Of a stretch of 5,961 bases of DNA, positions 1 through 5,928 are shown in pieces. The DNA lies in the NCBI GenBank assembly GCA_903881265.1, contig CAIRSV010000287.1, positions 1 to 5,961 of the forward strand. Direction: 5' to 3'. The DNA comes from an uncultured Bacteroidota bacterium. Lineage in GTDB: Bacteria; Bacteroidota; Bacteroidia; Chitinophagales; Chitinophagaceae. The notes under the pieces were generated by a model, which saw only the letters and a list, made by a program, of their open reading frames with translations, was not told the origin of the DNA and searched no databases. The translations under genes and the position numbers were made by a program. The first letter of the stretch is position 1. Each line of letters opens with the position of its first letter.

Positions 1-203
1 AAATTTGACGAGTAGTTGCTCGAAAAAATTGCAAAATCCAGCAAAATAAAGGGTTTCAACGTTTATTTTTTCTTATCAGTTCTTGTATTGTCAAGTAACA
101 TCAGAACAAGGTTGATTCTAATTTGATAGTCTGATAAAGTAGCAGTTTATTTATTGCCCATTTCGTAGGAATTGGAAAATTTAACACGCACCTTGCGCAT
201 CGA

Positions 204-812
204 ATGACAGAAGCCGCTCATCGTTATTTTATTATCCATAAGCCCTTTGATATGGTATCACAATTTGTGAGCCCTGATGACGTGAATCTTTTAGGGGATC
301 TGGATTTTAATTTTCCAGAAGGCACTCATGCGATAGGCCGACTCGATAATCATTCCGAAGGGTTACTCATTCTTACCACAAATAAGAAAGTAACGCGACT
401 CTTGTTTCAAGGTTTACTACCGCACAAGCGAACATATATTTTACAAGTATTAAATGTGGTCAGTGAAGATTCTCTGCAGCAACTCAGAGATGGTGTCAAT
501 ATACGCATCAGCGGCGGTGGTTATTGGGTCACAAGTCCTTGCGAAGCCGATATAATCAACAAACCCACGACCCTCTTCCCTGTGGCAAACGAATTGTTAG
601 AATTCATTCCGCATACGTGGTTACGCATTACACTCACTGAAGGGAAATTTCACCAAGTGCGCAAAATGGTGCAAGCCCTCCGACACAAATGCCGCCGCCT
701 TATTAGAGTTTCTATTGAAGAGCTATGCCTTGATGATTTAGCGCCTGGCAAGGTAAAGGAAATCGAAGAACGTCAGTTTTTTGAACTTCTCCGAATAGCA
801 GATTGGGAATAG
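204..812 (+). CDS. rluE: RsuA/RluE-family rRNA pseudouridine synthase
   Basis: This enzyme converts a specific uridine to pseudouridine in RNA. E. coli RluE acts on 23S rRNA, and that target is inferred here from family only. The family signature GRLD is at residues 45-48, with Asp48 as the catalytic nucleophile, followed by SEGLLILT. A second conserved block, EGKFHQVRKM, lies at 146-155, and RLIRVSIEEL follows at about 165-174. The protein has 202 residues and starts directly in the catalytic domain (HRYFIIHKPFDM). It has no N-terminal S4 RNA-binding domain, which fits the short RluE type rather than RsuA, RluB or RluF. ATG 204 is the only good start before the KPFDM motif; no clear Shine-Dalgarno is present, as is usual in Bacteroidota. 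I see no convincing promoter in the 203 bases upstream and no terminator downstream. The family call is secure; the exact target base is not. Confidence 0.93.
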   Translation: MTEAAHRYFIIHKPFDMVSQFVSPDDVNLLGDLDFNFPEGTHAIGRLDNHSEGLLILTTNKKVTRLLFQGLLPHKRTYILQVLNVVSEDSLQQLRDGVNIRISGGGYWVTSPCEADIINKPTTLFPVANELLEFIPHTWLRITLTEGKFHQVRKMVQALRHKCRRLIRVSIEELCLDDLAPGKVKEIEERQFFELLRIADWE

Positions 813-896
813 CCTAGTAGAATAAACAGCTTAATTGCCTATCATTTGCTCCCATTTAAATAAAGAGTAAAATATCTTCTATTAATAAAATAGTAC

Positions 897-904
897 TACC
901 TTTG
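897..904 (+). promoter_or_regulatory. Bacteroidota -7 promoter box (TACCTTTG)
   Basis: TACCTTTG is an exact match to the TAnnTTTG -7 box used by the primary sigma factor of Bacteroidota. It lies 75 bp before ATG 980. No clear TTG -33 element is found about 20 bp upstream, so the promoter may be weak or activated. Transcription would begin near 910-912, giving a leader of about 70 nt. The TTG at 902, the furthest-upstream usable start codon of the reading frame, lies inside this box and so would not be transcribed. Confidence 0.55.
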
Positions 905-979
905 TGCCGTCACAAAAAGCATCGAAACAGCGAACTGGCAGAACAGGATGATGTTTTTGTGCATAAACTATTGATCTTT

Positions 980-2815
980 ATGTCAAGCAAGTATCGCCAA
1001 CCTGAACACACGTTTCACATTCCTGTCATGGGCATCGCCTTTACCATCGATTCACCTATCAAGGTGGCTCGATTTGGCATCTCATCAGTCATTTCCATTG
1101 TTGAAGATCGACTTATTGAAATGATGAGGCAACATTATTACTCTTCGATTCATCAACTGTACGAACCGATTACTACAAGCGAACCCGACTATAGGGCCAA
1201 ACGTATCACAGACTATCTTAATCTTGTGAATACGATTGTGCAGCAACAAATGCAAAAACTTCGTTCAGAAGCCTTTGAACGGGGCTCTGACATTGTGAAG
1301 TATTTCGAAATGCTGCCCGAAGACAGTCGTTTAAAAGCAATCTATAACACAATGATGCAAACCGTTGATGTGGTTGAACGAAGGAAACACGAAATGTATT
1401 TAAAATCTCAACTCAGTCCAGGTAGTATTGATGTCAATATTATGACCAAGGTTGATCGTAATCATGTCGACAAAAGCGGTAATGTGATTCCGGATGCATC
1501 AGATGCCGTATCCGCATTACGTGGCTATGCGCTAAGTGAACTCGAAAATTCATCGGTGGTATTTTCTGCCGGTATGAATCCGCGTTTATATAATTACCTT
1601 GAGTCATTACATGCATTCGATCCTGATGAAAATTATCAATTCAGCAAAAAGGTCATCGTAAAAGTGAGCGATTATCGGTCGGCATTGATACAAGGCAAAT
1701 ACCTCGCCAAGAAAGGAATATGGGTCAGTGAATTCAGAATCGAATCGGGTCTTAATTGCGGCGGACACGCATTCGCAACTGATGGTTTTTTATTAGGCCC
1801 CATTATGGAAGAATTTAAAACGAAGCACGATGAATTGCGAGATACCATTTTTGCTATTTACAAAGGCGCCATCAATAAAAAACTCGATATCGATTTCAGT
1901 GATCCACCCGAAGTAAGAATCACGGTTCAAGGCGGCATAGGCACACACGAAGAGGACCAACTTCTAAAGAATAAATATAATGTGGCTAGCACAGGTTGGG
2001 GAACACCCTTCCTTTTAGTACCCGAAGCCACGACGGTTGATGCACACACACTTAATTTACTCAGTGCTGCCGGCGAAAACGATATTGAACTCAGTCATAA
2101 CTCACCACTCGGCGTTCGCTTTCATTACCTCAAAGGCACAACAGCCGATATTGAAAAAAAGCAACGAATTGCAAACGGAAAAGCAGGCAGTCCTTGCACT
2201 GAAAAACATCTTGCCTTGAATACTGAATTCACTGAAGAACCTATTTGCACAGCGTCGCTACGATATCAAAAATTGAAGATGACGCAGCTCAAGGGGATGA
2301 ATCTAACGAAGAACGAATTAGATAAACAAATCAACGATTTGCAGGCGAAAGAATGCTTATGTATCGGCCTGAGCAATTCAGCGGCTATTACGTATGATGA
2401 ACTATTTGTCAACAAATTCAATGCAGTGAATATTTGCCCAGGACCTAATATTGTCAACTTCTCTGAGATCGTTTCTCTGCAGACAATGACTGACCATATC
2501 TACGGACGAACGAATATTATGCATAATGCACATCGACCTAATTTGTTTGTTGCTGAAATTATCTTATACATCAATTATCTGAAAGAACAGCTTATCAATG
2601 AAACAGAAAGCAGTATGGATACGAAGCGCACATTGTATTACCGAACGTTTATTACTAACTTATATAAAGGCCTTGTCTATTATACTGAATTAAATGAGAG
2701 TGACATGCATCATGATATCAAATTCACAAATGCATTGCTTCAAGCCGAGAAAGAACTTACTCGAATTGAACTAGAATTTTTCCCTGAATCATCCGACGTA
2801 TTGCAGCTAGTCTAA
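980..2815 (+). CDS. Large conserved-looking protein of unknown function with FMN/TIM-barrel-like motifs and conserved-looking cysteines
   Basis: I do not recognise a named function for this 611-residue protein. The N-terminal segment HIPVMGIAFTIDSPIKVARF (13-32) followed by GISSVISIVED resembles the first strand and helix of FMN-dependent TIM barrels. SGLNCGGHAFATDG (256-269) recalls the AGGH loop of nitronate monooxygenases. VQGGIGTHEE (316-325) and then STGWGTPFLLVPEA (337-350) recall their GGI...GTxF phosphate-binding half. Cysteines occur at 260, 406, 423, 459, 461 and 486, in motif-like contexts (GSPC, PIC, ECLC, NICPGPN), and could bind a metal or Fe-S cluster. There is no signal peptide or membrane segment, so it is probably cytosolic. 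The frame is open back to 860 with a TTG at 902. ATG 980 is chosen because a promoter box covers 902 and because residues 1-26 of the longer form look unlike a protein domain. The barrel and cofactor ideas are inference. Confidence 0.8.
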   Translation: MSSKYRQPEHTFHIPVMGIAFTIDSPIKVARFGISSVISIVEDRLIEMMRQHYYSSIHQLYEPITTSEPDYRAKRITDYLNLVNTIVQQQMQKLRSEAFERGSDIVKYFEMLPEDSRLKAIYNTMMQTVDVVERRKHEMYLKSQLSPGSIDVNIMTKVDRNHVDKSGNVIPDASDAVSALRGYALSELENSSVVFSAGMNPRLYNYLESLHAFDPDENYQFSKKVIVKVSDYRSALIQGKYLAKKGIWVSEFRIESGLNCGGHAFATDGFLLGPIMEEFKTKHDELRDTIFAIYKGAINKKLDIDFSDPPEVRITVQGGIGTHEEDQLLKNKYNVASTGWGTPFLLVPEATTVDAHTLNLLSAAGENDIELSHNSPLGVRFHYLKGTTADIEKKQRIANGKAGSPCTEKHLALNTEFTEEPICTASLRYQKLKMTQLKGMNLTKNELDKQINDLQAKECLCIGLSNSAAITYDELFVNKFNAVNICPGPNIVNFSEIVSLQTMTDHIYGRTNIMHNAHRPNLFVAEIILYINYLKEQLINETESSMDTKRTLYYRTFITNLYKGLVYYTELNESDMHHDIKFTNALLQAEKELTRIELEFFPESSDVLQLV

Positions 2816-2846
2816 GCTTTTTCCTAGCTTGTTTCCACTAATGGAA
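2814..2846. terminator. Weak hairpins in the convergent gap (possible terminator)
   Basis: Two small inverted repeats fill the 39-bp gap between the converging genes ending at 2815 and 2855. One is AAGCT/AGCTT (2814-2818 with 2826-2830); the other is TTCCA-CTAA-TGGAA (2833-2846). Both stems are only 5 bp, and neither is followed by a T-run on either strand. The position suits a bidirectional terminator but the structures are weak. Confidence 0.22.
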
Positions 2847-2854
2847 TTAAACAA

Positions 2855-3298
2855 CTATCGTTTCTTATTCTTGATAAACAAACCACCGTCGTTCATTTCG
2901 TCTGCGAGCTGTTGGATCGTTTTTTCAACAAACATAGTCATCATCTCCTTTTTGATCGGCTTATATTGAAAATGCATTGGGCAGGGATTGACTTCTGAAC
3001 ATTTCTTCAAACCCAATACGCATTTATCCAACATCTCGTCTTCCCCCATCACCTTGAGTACGGTGCGCAACGAAAGTTTACGTTCCTTGTCAGTCTGATA
3101 AAAACCACCATTCGGTCCACGTACAGATCGCACCACCTGATTATCCTTCGTGAGTGATTGCATTATTTTAGCGGTAAACGATTTAGGAGAATCAATTGCT
3201 TTAGCAATTTCCTCGATACCTAATTTGTTCTCTTCTGAACTTTTTTGTGCGATATAAATGGTAGCCCTTAGAGCGTATTCTGTTGCTTTGGAAAACAT
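2855..3298 (-). CDS. Rrf2-family transcriptional regulator, likely Fe-S/NO sensor (NsrR/IscR-like)
   Basis: This 147-residue protein has the Rrf2 winged-helix layout. It opens with MFSKATEYALRA, the recognition helix region is at about 26-52 (IEEIAKAI...SFTAKIMQSL), and the wing is SVRGPNGGF (58-66). Three cysteines, Cys93, Cys100 and Cys106, are spaced C-x6-C-x5-C in the sensor loop, close to the cluster-binding cysteines of NsrR and IscR. Possible fourth ligands are Glu7, at the position of Asp8 in Streptomyces NsrR, and His109, three residues after the last cysteine as His107 is in IscR. It follows norB on the same strand after a 106-bp gap, so it may be read through from norCB and also have its own promoter. 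The adjacent NO reductase makes an NsrR-like role the best guess, with the cluster destroyed by NO and repression relieved. An IscR-like or general redox role is not excluded. Confidence 0.92.
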   Translation of the reverse strand: MFSKATEYALRATIYIAQKSSEENKLGIEEIAKAIDSPKSFTAKIMQSLTKDNQVVRSVRGPNGGFYQTDKERKLSLRTVLKVMGEDEMLDKCVLGLKKCSEVNPCPMHFQYKPIKKEMMTMFVEKTIQQLADEMNDGGLFIKNKKR

Positions 3299-3323
3299 GA
3301 TGATGATTTAAAAAAGAAAAATA

Positions 3324-3345
3324 CAAATTTTTACGTAGAAAATTT
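3324..3345 (-). promoter_or_regulatory. Possible promoter/operator of the Rrf2 regulator
   Basis: The minus strand reads AAAATTTG across 3331-3324, one mismatch from TAnnTTTG. It overlaps a 7-7-7 inverted repeat, AAATTTT (3325-3331) with AAAATTT (3339-3345). The site lies about 25-45 bp before the regulator start, where autoregulation is common in Rrf2 genes. The DNA is very AT-rich, so chance is a serious alternative. Confidence 0.25.
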
Positions 3346-3404
3346 CAAGTGAATAAAAGTACAGCATTTTTTTTAATCCGTTAATCCACGCAATGATGAA
3401 TCGT

Positions 3405-4772
3405 TTAAACAGACTTTACGTGACTTGACTTCTGACTACTATAACATTCGAGCTGATGTTTGATCATTGGATAAATAATCACAAGCAATGCGGTAGCTAA
3501 CATCAAACCTGACGCAAAAACAAAATAAAATAGCGGGTGAATCTGATGCATCATACTACTAAAAGGTATACGATTCGCGCCCATCTGCCACTTGGCTTTT
3601 TCAATACCAACGAGAATCAATGCAATCCAAAAAACAAATAGAGATATGTTCGCAAGCCAATACGCCTTGTTGAAATATTTCGTGTAAGGCACAGCTCCAA
3701 AACAATTCACATGAAGGATATCAAAGGCAATCGCCAAGACTAGAAACGTATTGATACCAATGGTAGTACCCATCGTATGCGCTACAGTAATATGTGTACC
3801 ATGTGTGTATAGATTCACACCCGGAATTGACATCATAATGGCCAATAAAAGCGAAAGAAAAATCCACCAGTCCGCAGCCACCAGAAACCTAAAGGCGATG
3901 TAATGAAAATGTTTCTTCGCATCGCTAAGTGATGATTTCCATTTCCACAAAATACGACCGAGTATACCCAATTCAGTCATACTAACAGCGTAACTAATGT
4001 ATTGTATAAAATGATGAGACGGCAATGTATAGATATGATGTCCCCAATTAAACATAAGATTAAATAAACCCGTAAAATACAAGGCAAATGCAATGGTAGA
4101 GTGACCATAATTCTTATCGCCACTAATCTTCTCCATCAGATAAATACTGCAACCATAGATAAGCATATTCCAGGCTCCAACCATTGATCCATATGACTTC
4201 CATTGGATAGTCATATCATTCACAATATTATTTCTGAAGGATGGAAACACCCATAGATAGGACTCTAAAAATGTAAATAAAAAAAATACCACGCCTGTTA
4301 ACCACATCCATACATACACAGGCTGATGTCGGAACGTTGGCATAGATTTTATAACATTGAAACTAAACAACAACCATCCAGCAATAATTGGAAGCGCCAA
4401 TACAGGAGGAAATTCCCAATACTCTCTACCGCCAAACATACCAAGGCAATATGAAACAAGAATAAGAATAGTAGTACCAACGAAAAGAGCCCATTGAATA
4501 TTGACTAAGCGTTGCGAATAGATAACTCGACCTGTATATTGCTGCACATAATTTATGACCGAACCAATAGCACCAAAAATGATCCAAAATACAACTGATG
4601 AAACATGCAATGGCCGAATCTTTTCAAAAGAAAGATACTGCTTTAAAAATCCAGGAATAAGGTATTGAAGCATACCTATTAAACCAAACATCATGCCGAC
4701 TGAAAGCAACAATAGGCCGGTCAGAATAAACAATTTGGATGATGCAGGATACTTATTGTTCGATGGTTCCAT
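3405..4772 (-). CDS. norB: Nitric oxide reductase catalytic subunit, non-canonical NorB
   Basis: This inner-membrane haem-copper-superfamily protein should reduce 2 NO to N2O with electrons from NorC. It has 455 residues and many hydrophobic segments, consistent with the usual 12 helices. NorB features seen: His56 in PLHVSSVVFW (low-spin haem ligand), GREYWEFP at 115-122 (the GRExxExP motif), GHH with His245 and His246 (FeB ligands), Glu267 exactly 21 residues later (matching Glu280 of P. aeruginosa NorB), and THGTHITVAH with His332 (haem b3 ligand). Odd: by motif and spacing the third FeB histidine is Tyr194, Glu211 is Val198, Glu215 is Asn202, and the second low-spin-haem histidine is Met334. 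Such changes fit a divergent NOR lineage; databases may label it cbb3-type oxidase subunit I. Its start overlaps the norC end by 20 bp, implying coupled translation. No norQ or norD lies in the window. Confidence 0.88.
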   Translation of the reverse strand: MEPSNNKYPASSKLFILTGLLLLSVGMMFGLIGMLQYLIPGFLKQYLSFEKIRPLHVSSVVFWIIFGAIGSVINYVQQYTGRVIYSQRLVNIQWALFVGTTILILVSYCLGMFGGREYWEFPPVLALPIIAGWLLFSFNVIKSMPTFRHQPVYVWMWLTGVVFFLFTFLESYLWVFPSFRNNIVNDMTIQWKSYGSMVGAWNMLIYGCSIYLMEKISGDKNYGHSTIAFALYFTGLFNLMFNWGHHIYTLPSHHFIQYISYAVSMTELGILGRILWKWKSSLSDAKKHFHYIAFRFLVAADWWIFLSLLLAIMMSIPGVNLYTHGTHITVAHTMGTTIGINTFLVLAIAFDILHVNCFGAVPYTKYFNKAYWLANISLFVFWIALILVGIEKAKWQMGANRIPFSSMMHQIHPLFYFVFASGLMLATALLVIIYPMIKHQLECYSSQKSSHVKSV

Positions 4773-5154
4773 TTGATTTTATTGTAAAGGTTCTTGGGTC
4801 AGCACGACCCGATCTGTCGACATCTTTTAAGAAAGCAACAAGTTGATTCATCTCCTTTTCAGTCATGTGAAACACCGGCATAGAAGGCGCACCACTCTTA
4901 ATAAAAGCGATAATAACATCATGACCTCGGAGTGAATATTCATTTGTAAGATCAGGTCCTAAATACCCTCCAAGACCAAAAATCTGGTGACAGGCATTGC
5001 AGTTATACCGTTGCCACACTAGTTTACCTTCGGACGCTTCCTGATTTTTTATATCCCGTTTAAACGGCATAGCATAATAAAGATAAAAAGAATACAACAA
5101 GAAAGAGGCTGTGAGAAAAACAGCGATCATCCTCTTTTGTCCGTCTGTAGCCAT
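4753..5154 (-). CDS. norC: Membrane-anchored monohaem cytochrome c, NorC-type NO reductase subunit
   Basis: This is the electron-entry subunit for NorB. It has 133 residues, slightly short for NorC. An uncleaved N-terminal membrane anchor spans about residues 9-29 (IAVFLTASFLLYSFYLYY), after which the domain should face the periplasm. A single haem c site CNACH is at 52-56, inside a NorC-like context (WQRYNCNACHQIFGLGGYLG), and GPDLTN follows at 66-71. The likely axial methionine is Met92 in APSMPVF; Met97 is the alternative. The gene is first in the minus-strand block, and its last 20 bp overlap the norB start, so the two are almost certainly co-transcribed. A TAACTTTG promoter box lies 30-37 bp before the start, and a perfect 15-bp palindrome lies between box and start. 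Confidence 0.92.
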   Translation of the reverse strand: MATDGQKRMIAVFLTASFLLYSFYLYYAMPFKRDIKNQEASEGKLVWQRYNCNACHQIFGLGGYLGPDLTNEYSLRGHDVIIAFIKSGAPSMPVFHMTEKEMNQLVAFLKDVDRSGRADPRTFTIKSNGTIEQ

Positions 5155-5163
5155 AGCAAGATC

Positions 5164-5178
5164 TTAATGGATCATTAA
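5164..5178. promoter_or_regulatory. Palindrome over the predicted norC transcription start (candidate operator)
   Basis: TTAATG-GAT-CATTAA is a perfect 6-3-6 inverted repeat. It lies directly downstream of the minus-strand -7 box and covers the expected norC start near 5177, the place for a repressor. The neighbouring Rrf2 protein is the natural candidate binder, but the sequence does not match the E. coli NsrR consensus closely. Confidence 0.45.
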
Positions 5179-5183
5179 AAGGA

Positions 5184-5191
5184 CAAAGTTA
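5184..5191 (-). promoter_or_regulatory. norCB promoter -7 box (TAACTTTG, minus strand)
   Basis: The plus strand reads CAAAGTTA, giving an exact TAnnTTTG box on the minus strand with transcription expected to start near 5177. The resulting norC leader would be about 23 nt. No TTG -33 element is evident, so the promoter may rely on an activator. Confidence 0.55.
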
Positions 5192-5202
5192 TCTTTATTT
5201 AA

Positions 5203-5210
5203 TACATTTG
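5203..5210 (+). promoter_or_regulatory. Divergent promoter -7 box for the YhbP-like gene (TACATTTG)
   Basis: This is an exact TAnnTTTG match on the plus strand, back to back with the norC box. Transcription would start near 5217, giving a leader of about 143 nt before ATG 5360. Each promoter's -33 region would cover the other's -7 region, so polymerase could occupy only one at a time. No TTG -33 element is seen. Confidence 0.42.
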
Positions 5211-5216
5211 CCTAAT

Positions 5217-5231
5217 ATTATCTAGGATAAT
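5217..5231. promoter_or_regulatory. Second palindrome, over the plus-strand start and upstream of norC
   Basis: ATTATC-TAG-GATAAT is a perfect 6-3-6 inverted repeat, the same architecture as the palindrome at 5164-5178. It would overlap the plus-strand transcription start and sit about 47 bp upstream of the norC start, so it could act as an operator for one gene and an activator site for the other. The centres of the two palindromes are 53 bp apart, close to five helical turns. Confidence 0.42.
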
Positions 5232-5238
5232 TCCTTTA

Positions 5239-5288
5239 CAAGGTGTTCGTCTAGTGAACGAAACGACTAACTTCAGCTAGACGCCTTG
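5239..5288 (+). repeat. Long imperfect hairpin in the leader of the YhbP-like gene
   Basis: CAAGG (5239-5243) and CGTCTAG (5248-5254) pair with CTAGACGCCTTG (5277-5288), giving a 12-bp stem with a 4-nt bulge and a 22-nt loop. A competing smaller hairpin, TTCGT (5246-5250) with ACGAA (5258-5262), uses part of the same left arm. No T-run follows, so it is not an ordinary terminator. It may be a leader RNA structure or a protein site; its function is unknown. Confidence 0.4.
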
Positions 5289-5359
5289 CTCAAGTAAAGA
5301 CCTTATCGATACTGACATTAAAAATTTATTTTATCCATGACAACAACGCACGACATTCT

Positions 5360-5797
5360 ATGAACGAAATCATTATCCACTTTTTATCTCAGCAAACATG
5401 CGCCACTATCTGCTGCTCAGATGAGCAAGGAAAACCTTATTGTTTCAACTGCTTTTATGCGTTCAACAAGGAAGAGACTTTGGTCTATTTTAAATCATCT
5501 GCGGAAACTCGACACGGTCAAATGATGCAAAAAAACAAGCATGTTTCAGGCACTGTGCTTCCTGACAAAATAAACAAATTAATTATCAAAGGACTTCAGC
5601 TAGAAGGCGTCATACTTGACGAAGACCATCCGTTGAGCAAGAACGCCGAAGCGAAGTATCATCTAAAAAATCCGATGGCGTTGGCCATGCCTGGAGAAGT
5701 ATGGACCGTGCAACTCAACGCGATTAAAATGACAGACAGCACCTTAGGTTTCGGAAAAAAAATATGTTGGAATCGAAGCGAAGCAGTACTTGTCTAA
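5360..5797 (+). CDS. yhbP: UPF0306/YhbP-like flavin split-barrel protein
   Basis: This 145-residue protein matches E. coli YhbP (147 aa, UPF0306) in length and motifs. It shares an N-terminal strand pair ending in CFNCFYAF (28-35), a TRHGQM segment (50-55), VSGTV (62-66), a KGLQLEG strand (77-83) and the family ending TLGFGKKICW (128-137). The fold is that of pyridoxamine 5'-phosphate oxidase-like split barrels, which usually bind FMN or a related cofactor; the biochemical role of this family is not established to my knowledge. No signal peptide is seen, so it should be cytosolic. Five cysteines cluster in the first 31 residues (14, 18, 19, 28, 31), which is unusual for so short a stretch. 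ATG 5360 is the first in-frame start; an ATG at 5337 is out of frame. It is transcribed away from norCB out of a shared control region, so joint regulation is plausible. Confidence 0.85.
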   Translation: MNEIIIHFLSQQTCATICCSDEQGKPYCFNCFYAFNKEETLVYFKSSAETRHGQMMQKNKHVSGTVLPDKINKLIIKGLQLEGVILDEDHPLSKNAEAKYHLKNPMALAMPGEVWTVQLNAIKMTDSTLGFGKKICWNRSEAVLV

Positions 5798-5873
5798 CCA
5801 TAACAAATACTCATCACGTAAAACCCTTCGCAAATTTCTCTGTCACAACCATAACAGTTCGTTCATAAAAGCA

Positions 5874-5911
5874 TAAGCCGGAAACAACAATCATCTTCAG
5901 TTTCCGGCTTA
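5874..5911 (-). terminator. Strong hairpin terminator, probably for the minus-strand gene at the right edge
   Basis: TAAGCCGGAAAC (5874-5885) and GTTTCCGGCTTA (5900-5911) form a perfect 12-bp stem with a 14-nt loop. On the minus strand a TTTT run follows (plus-strand AAAA at 5867-5870), a few bases past the stem. No T-run follows on the plus strand, but the hairpin also lies 76 bp after the YhbP-like gene and could act from both sides. Confidence 0.7.
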
Positions 5912-5928
5912 CATTCATAGCAACATGG

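Noticed and set aside
1..49. Possible end of an upstream plus-strand gene (KFDE then TAG at 13-15, or a frame ending in TAA at 47-49)
   Set aside because: Too few codons to choose a frame or recognise a product; the small CGAG/CTCG hairpin at 9-22 is too weak to act as a marker.
50..203. Promoter or leader element for the rluE-like gene
   Set aside because: No exact TAnnTTTG box was found; the nearest (CTAATTTG at about 118-125) has a mismatched first half. An ATCAGA/TCTGAT repeat has a 28-nt loop and is likely chance.
902..979. N-terminal extension of the unknown protein from TTG 902
   Set aside because: The codon lies inside a promoter box and the added residues do not look like a domain; ATG 980 is preferred.
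2037..2219. 60-residue plus-strand reading frame
   Set aside because: It lies wholly inside the 980-2815 gene in another frame and shows no motif or start signal.
2266..2457. 63-residue minus-strand reading frame
   Set aside because: Antisense to the 980-2815 gene, with no recognisable features.
3405..4772. NO dismutase or cbb3 oxidase instead of NO reductase
   Set aside because: Known Nod proteins are fused qNOR-type proteins of much greater length with no separate NorC; cbb3 oxidases lack the GRExxExP and GHH-x20-E pattern. A NorC-dependent NOR remains the best fit, with an altered site.
5239..5288. Intrinsic terminator for a gene reading toward norC or the YhbP-like gene
   Set aside because: No T-run follows on either strand and no gene ends nearby.
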